In this document: positions 11,061 through 22,260 of the stretch, one piece after another
How the letters are laid out: the number at the start of each line of letters is the position of its first letter
Position numbering within the stretch: the stretch's first letter is position 1
Assembly (NCBI GenBank): GCA_963082975.1
Contig: OY720349.1
Location: forward strand, 68,570,501-68,634,500
Source of the DNA: Labia minor
Taxonomy: Eukaryota > Arthropoda > Insecta > Dermaptera > Spongiphoridae
Length of the DNA: 64,000 nt
Reading direction: 5' to 3'
Program-made: the position numbers and the translations under genes
The notes under the pieces: model-generated
Seen by the model: the letters and a program-made list of their open reading frames with translations, nothing else
Told to the model about the DNA's origin: nothing
The model's database searches: none

Positions 11061-11496
11061 CTACTCAATACATACCATTCATTCAGCTTCATTAGTTGAC
11101 ACCCCACGCTAAGAATGATCTTTTGAATATTTATGTACCAAGTTCACAGAATAATAACTCTTTAACATTTCAAACCCCAAATCAATCAAAACATCCCCCA
11201 AAATGGTGAATTAATAAGTGATTTCAATACTTACTTTGAAATGCGATGCTTAACTCAACTCTTAAGGAAAACAAGCGAAATTAAAAATTCACAAACAGCC
11301 ACCGATTTTTTCGTTTCTCACGTGGGTGACTGCCGGCAAATTGCGGATCATAGTTTCCAGTTCAGTTGCCAGGAAGAGACACTTGACGAAGCTGCTTGTT
11401 TAATTTGATTCCTTCCCTCCAGTTTCTTATTATTTAGAATTTTTGAAAAAAGTGTCAACTATTGGTTGAGTGTCAACCACTGGGGGTTTTACCTTA

Positions 11497-13189
11497 ATAT
11501 GTATTAGAAAATAAATTACTATTATTTGAGTAAATTTAATTGTAAATAATTGTTAGTTTATTGTTGGTTATGGCAGTCTTTTGTGAAATGTATAAAAGCT
11601 GAAAGAATATCCTATCAATTGTAATCTGTTAACTCGATAGAATCTTTTATCAACTCGAAAAAATTCAATAGACAAAGATAGATCATTTTTATATAAAATT
11701 AATAAGAAAATAAATAATTATTATAATTTTAATTATTATTATAAAAATAGAATTTGAACAATTCCACTTTAAATCAAATAACTAAAAATCAATTGAAAAT
11801 CAATGTTTTTAAATTTAACAAAAAAATTTTTCATATTAGTCATTTTTGAATAATTGATTTTTTCTTCCTCCCTTTTAAATGTTTATGAGAATGAAATGAA
11901 ACATGATTCAAAAAATATCTATTTAAATATAAAAAAATGAAAGAATATCAAAAAATGATAGAGTCGGCGATATGAACACAGATGTTTTATTAAAAACATA
12001 AAACAGTATAAATCTCTAATATATAATTTTAAATAAAAAAAAATAGCACAGGGAAAATAAATAAAAATAAAAAAAAAAAAAAAAAAAATGAGAAACCAAA
12101 TATCTTATCTTGCATTTTTGAAAATAATCAATTTCAAATATACGCTTTTATTAAAATGATTGAAACAAAAAATAAAAGAAATTTGGGAGAAGGGAGCGAA
12201 TAAGAATAAAATATAAATTTTGAATTGAAAAATAAAAAAACATTTTATTTTTCCACTTTGAGTTGATTTTTTTCTAATTTTTTAATGTTGTAATAATTTC
12301 CTCTAAATAATTGGTATTTCAAATTTTTTATTTTAATTTTATGTAATATATGCACTCAGGTATTTTAAATAAATTCTAAATATATATCATGACAATATAA
12401 AACTTTTGTATTTATTATTTAGGGTTTTTATTATAGAACTTTTATTATTTAGCTATTTTTGATGGTTTACAGTCAAAATGCCTTTTTTATATCCCGGCCC
12501 TACAAACTAGGTATATAGAAGGACAATATTGCGAATATGATAAAAAGCTGACTATGAGCTCTTTACGATGTAAGGTCTCAGGAATCTATTTCTGATATTT
12601 TTATTATGATATCTGTATGTTTATGTGTAGGGAAAATACCGTCTACATCTACACCGTTTATCCAGTTGAGCATATATTTTGTAAAATAGTAATAAATTGG
12701 AAAAACAATATTACCAATATAAATAATATTCAAGAATTAATTGTTTTTATTTAATATTTTTTCTTTATGATCAACTGAGATATTAAAATTAAATTGAAAT
12801 AAATAGGTTATCTATCTCTAATGAAGTATGTAGCTAATCAGACATTATAAATTTAAATAAAATAAGAGTTAAGTCAAGGTTAATTAAATAAAAATAAAAT
12901 AATGTCATTAAAAAGATTTTGTCAATTATTAAATCTTTTTTTATTATTTTTTCTTTATTATTATATTTTAATATTAGATTAAATTGTAAATAATAAAATT
13001 TACTATTTCAGTTAATTAAATTTTTTTATATACTGTTAAATTAAATTTAAATAAGACTTAAAAAAAATATTAAGAAATTAAGCTAATAACTCTTTTAAGT
13101 AATTATGTGCTTCTATAAAAATATCATTTGATACTACATAATAGAAATAATTGCATATATTAATTAAATATTTTTGTTTATAAATGAGA
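11497..13189. other. Gene-free AT-rich stretch
   Basis: No ORF, repeat family or RNA gene was seen. A patch at 12490-12670 is slightly richer in GC. Confidence 0.6.
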
Positions 13190-13265
13190 ATTTAATTCTC
13201 GCAATAATGGTGCTGGTTCATATATAAACCCCTGGAAATGCTGCAACCAAAATACCAGTTCGCTC
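13190..13265 (+). promoter_or_regulatory. Core-promoter-like sequence
   Basis: TATATAAACCCCTGG at 13221, with TATAAA at 13223-13228, is followed after about 34 bp by CCAGTTCGCTCG, which resembles an arthropod initiator (CAGTT). The spacing is slightly long. No ORF follows within 300 bp; the next 170 bp have (TA)n(TG)n. This is weak evidence. Confidence 0.25.
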
Positions 13266-13325
13266 GTTTAATTGTCTATATACATACATATATCATAATT
13301 ACTTAATGAACAATAATTATAAATA

Positions 13326-13326
13326 T

Positions 13327-13370
<44 letters not shown>

Positions 13371-13380
13371 GGTGTGGGTG
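13326..13380. repeat. Compound (TA)n(TG)n microsatellite
   Basis: About 12 TA units, then 10 TG units and GGTGTGGGTG. Confidence 0.95.
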
Positions 13381-14269
13381 TACAGATATGGTGATTATAC
13401 TTCAAATCAATATAATAATTAACATTAATTGGACAGTTTTTTCTGTTGATCATTTTAATTAAACTCAGTTCAAGTTGGTTTGTGTTTATGATATATGTAG
13501 TTCTTGTTTCAGCCTCTCGCAACTTAACCCTTTGGTATAGGAGGGCTGGTCCTTGCAGTGCATGCGTGACCACAGAGCACGCGACATCATAGAACAAGAA
13601 GTGAGGGGAATTTTTTACGCTCTCGCCTCATGCACAAAGATTAGTTGAGAAGGAAGGATTGCGAGGAACGCGGGGGAAAAGAGAAAGTATACAAAACAAA
13701 AAGACTCACCCCTCACACTGTTCAATGCGATTTTGCTTAATCTTTTTTTTAAGACCATAATCTAGTCAGAATTTATAATTCCCTTTGAGGGAAGTAAACC
13801 AGCCGGATATACAAATAAAGGGTAAACGAAAATTATTGTTTTTTTTTTGTAAGTTCAATTAAATCTATTAGCCATAATAATTTTTGTTTATTCTAATCAT
13901 AATATTTATTATTTATTTTTACTTTTTCGAAAAATGTTAAACCAAGTAGGATATACATATAAAAACAGATTAAAAACTTTTTATTACATTACATTCATTT
14001 AAGAACAATATTAAAAATTGATATTTTTTTCATTATTATGTGATTTTTTTTAATTTTTACATTAATAATAATAATAATAATCATCATTGTTTCCGCATGG
14101 AACCTGAATTCAAATAAATTTGAATTCCCGCCCTCTGACTATGTTTAAATAGTAATTAAGTTAATTTTTATAAATATTAGTGTTAATTAATTATATAATG
14201 TAATTTAATATTTTTAAGTTAATTTCATTTATAGTTTTTAATATTTAATTGTTATTGTCATTAATTCAT
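13381..14269. other. Mostly gene-free; GC-richer patch at 13500-13700
   Basis: 13500-13700 has GCATGCGTGACCACAGAGCA and AAGGATTGCGAGGAACGCGG. A pseudo-exon between a TTTCAG and a GTGAGG is closed in all three frames. The rest is AT-rich, with an (AAT)n array at 14062-14080. Confidence 0.5.
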
Positions 14270-14735
14270 GAGGTTGACCACCCCCCCCCCCTCCCTTACT
14301 ATCTACATATAAAAAGACAGGCCGAGCTCTCTGGAGCCCCTGCTGTTGTCCCTGTCGCCCGAGTGTTATTGTTTGTCGCTGTCGCTGCCGCCTGTTTTTA
14401 CCTGCTCGTCCACTGCTTACTTGGGCTTTTTGGCCCACCGACGCCTTATTCGACCCGTTCGAATTTACGACTCGAACGCGGTGCTTTTGGGATCGTCGAC
14501 GCGGCTACAGACTGCAGCTGTGCTCCAGAGTTTGTTTCGAGGGGGCAAACCCAGTGATTCCTGAGGGGGATCATCTCTACTTTTGGATCCGTGGTGGTCC
14601 ATTCAACCCGTTGGAGACTCGAGGAGGGTCCAAAGCCAATTGATCGTTGGATCAATTGCGAAATCAGCAGAGAAGACATCCAGGCAGCGAACGGCCGCGT
14701 AAACCCCCATTTATTTCAATTCCCGTTGGTCAGAT
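14270..14735 (+). promoter_or_regulatory. CpG-rich island with TATA box; candidate solo LTR or promoter
   Basis: The sequence changes abruptly from AT-rich to CpG-rich at a poly-C run. ATATAAAAAGACAGGC (about 14308) is a good TATA element, and GAGCTCTCTGG lies about 25 bp further on. Frequent CpG, for example in TTTGGGATCGTCGACGCGGC, shows it is compositionally foreign. Frames on the plus strand stay open (14249-14557 and 14346-14564) but match no protein I know. LTRs of insect retrotransposons look like this, yet TG...CA tips, a target duplication and a primer-binding site were not found. Confidence 0.35.
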
Positions 14736-14868
14736 AAGTGCACTTATGAACACTTTAAACTATATTAATTTTAGCTTTAAATTTCAGATTTAAGTGATAA
14801 ATAAAAGTATTTAGGTGATACTAAATATAATTAATACATGTTCATTGAACCCAATTTAATTAAAAAAT

Positions 14869-15169
14869 AAGTTGACCTGTGGCCAGGTCCGAACCGACCG
14901 ACGGTTTGAAGTAAATTAATTTCTAGCTACAGAAACAATTTCAAATAATTTTAATATATCTATTAATGTAATAAAAAACAGATATGGATATAACATATAT
15001 ATTTTTAATTTTATTTTATTTATAATATATATGTAAGACCAGGCTGTGACGTCATGAATGGCTGGATGACGTCATATAATTTTAAATTAAGAAAAGACTA
15101 ATAAAGATGATTTTTCTCGAGGATAAAACCAATACAAAGTGTATGATTCGTGGTAATATATAAAAAAAA
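14869..15169 (+). repeat. R1, left half
   Basis: It matches 54117-54430 almost base for base, from GTTGACCTGTGGCCAGGTCC to the first CATGATTCGTGG (here GTATGATTCGTGG). It stops at an A-run near 15162-15169. The missing right half reappears at 17589. Confidence 0.85.
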
Positions 15170-15916
15170 GTCGAATTGGCAGTCGTGGGACTGGCCGACA
15201 GAAGTGAAAACTTGTGCGTAAGAAATTTGAAAGCAGACGGAATGCGCACCAGCTTCACGATAAAAATGAAATTTATATACGTATATATATATATATAAAA
15301 TTCATAATTATTTTTTTCAGCAAACTGATTATTATTACAAAAATATTAAAAATACGATGTGTATGAATATATATATATATATATGTCTGTCTGTCTGTCT
15401 GTCTGTGTGTGTGTGTGTCTGTCAAATACTCAAAAACTACCCGTCCGATTGCGATGAAACTTTCAGGGATTGTTGTGGGCGTCCCAGGGAAGGTTTTAGT
15501 GTAGTTAAATCCAAAATTAATTTATCCAAAATTAATTTAAATAGTAATATTTTGGTAAAAGTCTATTTATGGTTACCATGGTTACATTGAAAAATTTACA
15601 ATAAATAAATAAAAATAATTGGAAATCTTTTCAAATTATTATTTTGATAAATTTTATTAATATTTTTAATTTTTTTTAAACTGCCAAAAATAACATACCC
15701 ATAATAATAGTTGTAATAAAAATAAAAATATAAATCACAATGTAAGTAAAATATTGAATCGTTTTATTTATATTGTTTCAATTATTGTTTGAATATTTAT
15801 TAAATTTATATATAGATTAATTTACATGTTTAAATGTATATTTAATAAATTTATTTATTGATTCTTAATATTAATAATTCCAATTACTTTCTTGAAAATT
15901 TTTTTTATTTAAAAGC
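15170..15916. other. Sequence between the R1 left half and R2, with a (CTGT)n and CCGATTG-GATGAAACTTT motif
   Basis: 15387-15422 is (TCTG)n(TG)n. It is followed by ACCCGTCCGATTGCGATGAA and ACTTTCAGGG, a version of the motif also in R1 and at 46395. The remainder is AT-rich, with an uncommon CpG patch at 15170-15260. Confidence 0.55.
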
Positions 15917-16207
15917 ATATTCAGCATATCTCGCAAATTTGAATTGGATTAAATAACATATATTAATTTAAATTAAATTAAATTAATTCAATTATAAATT
16001 AAAATTAATAAATAATATTTATTAAACCAGCGAAAGTTTGGCTCTCTTTTGATGGCACCACGTCACGTGTTGGCGCGTGAGATTTCCAGTGTTAAAAAAT
16101 TAATTCTGGTACTTTCAGCAATTCAATTTTCGATGTTGAGATTTTGATGTTTTTGATGTTATAAATAATATTTATTAAATTATAATTTAATTAATTTAAT
16201 TTAATTT
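15917..16207 (+). repeat. R2 partial copy with inverted AT-rich flank
   Basis: TCTCGCAAATTTGAATTGG at about 15929 is the inverse of CAAATTTGCGAGA at about 16231. Between them lies the GGCACCACGTCACGTGTTGG to GGTACTTTCAGCAATT part of R2 (16033-16135), followed by GATGTTGAGATTTTGATG. The block is therefore a third, rearranged R2 copy leading into the tandem. Confidence 0.8.
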
Positions 16208-16900
16208 AATAAATATTATTTAATCAAATTCAAATTTGCGAGATAGTCGAGTGGATAGTGGAGTGTTTGGCTCTTTGTTGATGGCACCACGTCACGTGTT
16301 GGCGCGTGAGATTTCCAGTGTTAAAAAATTAATTCTGGTACTTTCAGCGATTCTATCAAGCTGAAATTCTATATATAGCAGTTTTATACAATTATTAATC
16401 ATGTGAAAAATTATCAAACATATATCTTTACTTTTACGGTCACACACACACACACACACACACACATATTTAAAAATTAATTTATTAAAATATATATTAT
16501 GTAATATATTATATATAGTATATAATTTAATATATATATATATATATATATATTCTGAAATTAATTTTAAATTATATAAATATATTAGAAATTAATTTAA
16601 TATAATTTAACACATAATAATATATTAAAATATTTTATTTTATATATACATAATTAAGTAATACTGATTATTAATGTAAATATAAATAATAATATTTAAT
16701 ATGGCAAATATGTAAAATTTCGTAAAGAATGTATCAGAAGTTTAGTGTCTAACATTCTGGCGTATTGCGCATGCGTATATCGGTCGGTCAGTCGGGTCGG
16801 TGTTCAGTCGGGTCGGTGTCGTTTTGGAATCTCACGCGAAATCTATATTTTTTCCCCATCCCGCAAAAGTGCTCAACGCCGCTAAAGAAGTTTTCACTTC
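16208..16900 (+). repeat. R2 tandem copy A (693 bp)
   Basis: It runs from AATAAATATTATTTAATC to GAAGTTTTCACTTC and is followed at once by copy B. It contains GAGATAGTCGAGTGGATAGT, ACCACGTCACGTGTTGGCGC, a (CA)n run (16440-16466), a (TA)n run, and CpG-rich GCGCATGCGTATATCGGTCG with repeated GTCGGGTCGGTG. No ORF longer than about 70 codons is present. Confidence 0.92.
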
Positions 16901-17588
16901 AATAAATATTATTTAATCAAATTCAAATTTGCAAGATAGTCGAGTGGATAGTGGAGTGTTTGGCTCTTTGTTGATGGCACCACGTCACGTGTTGGCGCGT
17001 GAGATTTCCAGTGTAAAAAAATTAATTCTGGTACTTTCAGCAATTCTATCAGGCTGAAATTCTATATATAGCAGTTTTATACAATTATTAATCATGTGAA
17101 AAATTATCAAACATATATCTTTATTTTTACGGTCACACACACACACACACACATATTTAAAAATTAATTTATTAAAATATATATTATATAATATATTATA
17201 TATAGTATATAATTTAATATATATATATATATATATATATATTCTGAAATTAATTTTAAATTATATAAATATATTAGAAATTAATTTAATATAATTTAAC
17301 ACATAATAATATATTAAAATATTTTATTTTATATATACATAATTAAGTAATACTGATTATTAATGTAAATATAAATAATAATATTTAATATGGCAAATAT
17401 GTAAAATTTCGTAAAGAATGTATCAGAAGTTTAGTGTCTAACATTCTGGCGTATTGCGCATGCGTATATCGGTCGGTCAGTCGGGTCGGTGTTCAGTCGG
17501 GTCGGTGTCGTTTTGGAATCTCACGCGAAATCTATATTTTTTCCCCATCCGCAAAAGTGCTCAACGCCGCTAAAGAAGTTTTCACTTC
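16901..17588 (+). repeat. R2 tandem copy B (688 bp)
   Basis: Nearly identical to copy A. Differences are mainly shorter (CA)n, longer (TA)n, and a few single changes such as GCAAGATAG for GCGAGATAG. The unit duplication appears recent. The last bases TTTTCACTTC adjoin the right half of R1. Confidence 0.92.
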
Positions 17589-17920
17589 AAAAATCTCCTC
17601 ATGTGAAATTTGGTGTGAAAATAACCCTTCCCTTCCTATCGTCGATCGCTAATACTACCACTTCCGTTTTCCGGATTTGCACCAAAAGTTGATCCATTCA
17701 TCCCACTGATGCATTAAGTAAATATACCAAATTTCATCAAAATCGGTTGAGCCGTTCAGGCTGTACACATCTATACGGACGGACAGACGGACGGACAGAC
17801 ATCATGCTAAAAATACTTTTTTCTGTTTAGAAAATGCATGATTCGTGGTGATATGTAAAAATCTCCACATGTGAAATTTGGTGTGAAAACAATACCTCCC
17901 TTACTATCGTCGGTCGGTAA
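17589..17920 (+). repeat. R1, right half
   Basis: It resumes with AAAATCTCCTCATGTGAAA and runs through the GACGGACAGAC repeats and the second module to CGGTCGGTAA. This is just the part missing from 14869-15169. The two halves are about 2.4 kb apart in the same orientation, with the R2 tandem between them. Confidence 0.85.
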
Positions 17921-18237
17921 TTATAAAAGTTGATTATAGTTTCAGCGATCTTTTTTCAATCCCAAATCCCAAATATATTAAACATACGACCTTTAATACA
18001 GTCCACTTAATTTTCAAGGTGCGATAGAAGTGAAGAGGTAACTATCGCAATATTATATTAATTCCTCTTTTTAGCCTTCGAGCAAAATTAATATATATTA
18101 AGGATTCATCCCATTCCATTTCCTCCCACTTTCGATTTCAGGAACAATAGCTTTCTATAGTCGATGTATCAAGCGGATACAATCATCATAGATAAATAAA
18201 TAACTATAATTGATTATTATTATTATTATTATTATAG

Positions 18238-18372
18238 ACTCTTCAGTGTTTAGTGGTTAGCACGACTGCCCACTATACTTACTGATGACTCGAGTACGGG
18301 AAGGTTTAGGGAAAATAAATAATTAATAATTTGTCTTTAAAGCTCTGCGTGATCCTCAGGGTTTATCCGCAA
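18238..18372 (+). repeat. tRNA-headed SINE-like fragment
   Basis: TTTAGTGGTTAGCACGACTG is a typical A-box region and GACTCGAGTACGGGAAGG a degenerate B box. A (TTA)n array precedes it, at 18208-18234. Confidence 0.5.
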
Positions 18373-18441
18373 ATAAAAATAATAATAACTATTATTATTA
18401 TAGGTAAATATATAATAAAATAGAATTTATTTAAATTAAAT

Positions 18442-18443
<2 letters not shown>

Positions 18444-18472
<29 letters not shown>
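18444..18472. repeat. (TA)n microsatellite
   Basis: About 14 units. A longer array of the same kind lies at 19428-19464. Confidence 0.95.
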
Positions 18473-18475
<3 letters not shown>

Positions 18476-18869
18476 ATTTTGAATATAAATTTTCAAGTGT
18501 TTCTACGTTTGGATAATCGGATTGGAAATTCCCTTGTCGTTAAGACGATTCACTTCTTCGGGTTTAGAGAAAATTAATCTTGCCTCATTTGCTATTCACA
18601 ACATAATCATAAATAAACAATTAACATTTAATTAATTATAGATTATATTTTAATTAGGAATTTGATTTGAATAAATCATCCAACTTGAAATATTTTTATT
18701 TTTATTTTTCAAGTATATTATAAATTGATATAGGCTGTCTGCATTATTTATCTTATTTATCTTATTTGAAAGTCTAAAATTAGTGGTTTTCTAGACTATC
18801 TAGATATTTTCTAGTCCTTGCTTTTAGAATGATTAGACCAGATGAGTTCTGTAGCAAGTAAAGATATGG

Positions 18870-18900
18870 AATTTAGAATTTAGAATTTAGAATTTAGAAT
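18870..18900. repeat. Short tandem array (AATTTAG)n
   Basis: Four to five units of GAATTTA in a row. Confidence 0.9.
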
Positions 18901-19074
18901 TATTTTTTTCCAAGTCAACTTCAACTTCGTACATATATCGAAGAACAGAGAATAAGAAATTTGGAAACTTAATACGAAGTTTGAAGCTTATTTTGTTTTG
19001 ATAAAGGAGGAAAAAAAGAAACTTGTACCAAGAAAATTAAGAGAGGAAATTACGGATTATCATTAGGACATTAT

Positions 19075-19375
19075 TCTCTGATAGGAGTAAAGAGAAGGTG
19101 AAAAGGGCGATCGACAGGAAGTGTTATCCTCTGAGGAAAATGACGAAATAAGCCACGTTTCGGGAGTCACAACTTCCACGAGACAACTTAGATGGGAAAA
19201 GTTACAAGTTGTTTTGCAAATGTTTCAAAAGAAGTCAGGAAATGTTTGAGGGTGGAAGAAAAGGGCGGCAACGAAGGAAAGGGGGCAGGCAAGATCTAAG
19301 AAACTGTTGCTTGACTTGGACTTTGGGCCCATTAAGGGACCACTGGGGTGGCACGAAGATCGAACTTTTCTTCTA
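19075..19375. promoter_or_regulatory. GC-richer non-coding island
   Basis: It includes AGCCACGTTTCGGGAGTCAC, AAGGGCGGCAACGAAGGAAA and TTTGGGCCCATTAAGGGACC. All frames are closed at short intervals. It may be a conserved non-coding element; nothing identifies the regulator. Confidence 0.25.
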
Positions 19376-19422
19376 GAAAATAACAAAAATAATGGATAAT
19401 AAAATGGTAAATAAATATTCCA

Positions 19423-19466
<44 letters not shown>

Positions 19467-20234
19467 TGAGATAGAGTTTAAATTTGTTTTATATTAATTT
19501 AATAAACAAAAAACAAAACAAAACAAATATATACAATAAGCAAATGTAAAAATATTAATATATCATAACATTTCTTTTCTTTTTTTAATTTATATAAACA
19601 AACAATTTTTATTATTTTATCTTTAATAAATTTATATTATATAATATATTATAGTAGTAAAAATTGCTGTTAACAATTATTATCTATTTTATGTTGATAT
19701 GACTATCTATTTTACCTGAAGACGCTAGAATGGTAGATAATAAAATGGTAAATTATTATTAAATTTATACCTTCTTTATAAATTATTTTTAAATTTAATA
19801 TGCATTTTGAAAAAAAAAAAAATTGTATTTTGCCTAGAATGTTGTGTATTCAACAAATAAGATATATGTATATGTATATAAAAAAAAAGAAACAAATCCG
19901 ATGTTGATTTCATAAAAAATAATAATTGTTTTTAAAAGCAAAAAAAAAAAAAAAACAAAAAACAAACTATTATTTAAAAAAAAACAAACAAAAATGATTA
20001 GAAAATAAAATATAGTTTTGGTATGCTCTTGAAGGTATCCGTTTTGTTAAATAATAAATAAGTAATTCAATCATAATAATTACGAGAGTTTTTCTCTTAA
20101 TTTATAAAGCTATTTTATTGCAATCTTCAAAATTTAATATGGATTTAATAATAAAATGCCCATTAAATAAGAGAATATTTATATATGAAAATAATACTCA
20201 AGCCAATCATCTTTATTTATTTATTTTGTTAGAA

Positions 20235-20425
20235 GGAAATTAAAGCCGCCCATTTGACGACGATGCGACGGCTGCATATACTTGGGGCCCTAAAATTTAA
20301 TGACATTTCAGAGAGAGTGGGAGTGCGGGGAAGGGAGAGAAACGAGAGGAGAAGAGGAGGGGGCTCAAATAGCCATCACCTGTGCAGGGTACCCAGGTGT
20401 GTTATGGGGGACGATCATTCAATCA
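20235..20425. promoter_or_regulatory. GC-richer island with paired E-boxes
   Basis: GACGACGATGCGACGGCTGC is followed 100 bp later by CACCTGTGCAGGGTACCC and AGGTG. Two E-boxes (CACCTG and CAGGTG) thus lie 17 bp apart in inverse order around GGTACC. A purine-rich GAGAGA/GGAGG stretch separates the two blocks. The ORF 20254-20484 is not recognisable. Confidence 0.3.
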
Positions 20426-20489
20426 AAACAAGTATCTTAAACGGATATACGTATTTATTTATTTATTTATTTGATAAAATATGAATTGG

Positions 20490-22020
20490 ATTGAGAGAAA
20501 AAAAAAACAAGAAATTGAAGCAAAATCAAAAATAATAATAATAAATGATAAAGAATATAAAAATAATATATACTATAACTCCCACACTTTTTCTCTCTTT
20601 TCTCATTCCATTCCACGAACACACACACACACACATTAATTAAGTGAAAAAGATGAATTGGTGCTTTACTACTTAACTTTTGATTCACACATGGATATTA
20701 AATCTATTTTTATAAATCATGAAAAAATTTAAAGAATTATTGAAAAAATATTATTAAACGAAATAAAAAAAATTGAAAGGATGAAAATTCTCAGAATTTA
20801 TTAATCGCTTACCAAGATGAAAATACAATAAAAAAAAACGAAGATAAATTTTTTTTAATAGTCTTAGTATTATTAAAATCTAGAAAGAATAGATGTGTTA
20901 TTTGTTAAGAAAAATAAAAAAAGTCATTTTCCTCCAAAAAAATAAAACAAATAAATAAATATTTAAAATTACTAGTACATTAAGTAGTTGATTAGTTAAT
21001 ATAAGGTTTTAATATTTTATTTTAATTATATCTATATATCTGAAAAAAAAATTTCATCCACTTTCAATGACATTATATTGAATTAAAATTGTGTAATTAA
21101 GTTTAATAACGAGAATACAATAAATATCATTAAAACAACCTTTCAAAGGCAATAGAATAATGAAAATAGAATTTAGCGATCTTTGCCCTCTTTTTATATA
21201 AATCCTTGAATTTATATAAATAATTTATTATAACATCTGCTTATCATATTCTTATTTTGATTTAGATATTACTAATTTTTTATTTATTTTAATTTTGTTA
21301 TTTGGTATTTTTTTTTTTTAAATTTTTACAGTATATTTTGTTTGACCTTGGGTGAAATTTGTTTCCTCTTTAGGTGGACCAGGATCCTGTTCTTTTCAAT
21401 ATATATATAATTTTATATATATTATAAATATATAAATCGATCCTTTAATTTCTAAAAAATATACTACTATAAAAACAAAAACAATTTTGTTTTAATATTA
21501 CTTCAGATAGGAAATTATTCCCTTATAATATTAATTATTTAAATTTAAGAAAATTGAGGCCATCATTAAACAGGAAGTATTTTAAAATATATCGATAATA
21601 TTTCTTTTTTTATTTTTATATAACGTTCAATTTCATTCTATATTGTGTTATTTTTTTCCCTTCCCGTTCCAATTCAATCGGAAATCAGAAAAACACATTA
21701 ACTTGATGACTTTAGGGAATGGGAGACACACACAGAACAGCTCGAATAATGGGAGAAACGGGGGTGAAGTGGAAAACATTGGAAAATATTATCGATTAGT
21801 TTTAAATTAATATTTATTAAATAACTTTGTTCCTGTTGATAAGTTATTTATTTATTTATTTCATTTTTTTAATTGCATTCCATCTATACAGAATAGTGGC
21901 GTTTATTTAAGCAGTTTTTATAGAATAAATATAAATGGCTTATAATAATACCATAAAGATAATATTAAAAAAAAAATAAGATCAATCTTTGTTTAATAGT
22001 TTTTTCTCCTTCTAAAATTT
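20490..22020. other. Gene-free AT-rich stretch
   Basis: (CA)n at 20619-20636 and (ATTT)n at 20452-20472 are the only structure seen. Confidence 0.55.
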
Positions 22021-22260
22021 TCAGGTCCAATTATAACAAGATCTACCCTTTCCCCTATCATTCCTTTTTCGTTCAGTTTCTACAATCGGTATGGTGTGTA
22101 TATTTGGGGGTGTGTGTAAACCAAACGCTTTCATGAGATTTGAGTGATTATGCGCTCGGTTGCGTGTTTAGCCTCCTAAGAAAGGGATCTTAACCCTGCA
22201 ACCCAACTAAACACCTCGTGCACGCAAACTCTGTGGTCACAATTGTATCGGTTAAATAAA
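22021..22260. other. Slightly GC-richer patch
   Basis: ATGCGCTCGGTTGCGTGTTT and CTCGTGCACGCAAACTCTGTG occur here; no frame, no RNA gene recognised. Confidence 0.4.

Larger units (their letters stand above)
10343..11494 (-). mobile_element. Pogo/Tigger-like DNA transposon, deletion derivative
   Basis: 1152 bp flanked by TA (10341-10342 and 11495-11496). The left end is AGGTAATACCCCCAGT and the inverse of the right end is AGGTAAAACCCCCAGT, each followed by a GTTGACACT block. TA targets and a CAGT-containing end fit the pogo branch of Tc1/mariner. The minus strand carries a C-terminal transposase remnant. The catalytic and DNA-binding parts are absent. Both ends also contain many copies of an 8-bp GTTGACAC motif, described separately. 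Confidence 0.75.

Noticed and set aside
13513-13597. Apparent exon between TTTCAG and GTGAGG
   Set aside because: All three frames contain stops.
14249-14564. 102- and 72-codon ORFs in the CpG-rich island
   Set aside because: Several frames are open together because the region is stop-poor; no motif is recognisable in either.
16208-17588. CRISPR or satellite-array interpretation of the repeated unit
   Set aside because: Only two 690-bp units, no short repeat-spacer pattern, and a eukaryotic context.
22140-22240. Possible tRNA gene near CCCTGCAACCCAAC
   Set aside because: No A/B-box pair or cloverleaf could be drawn.
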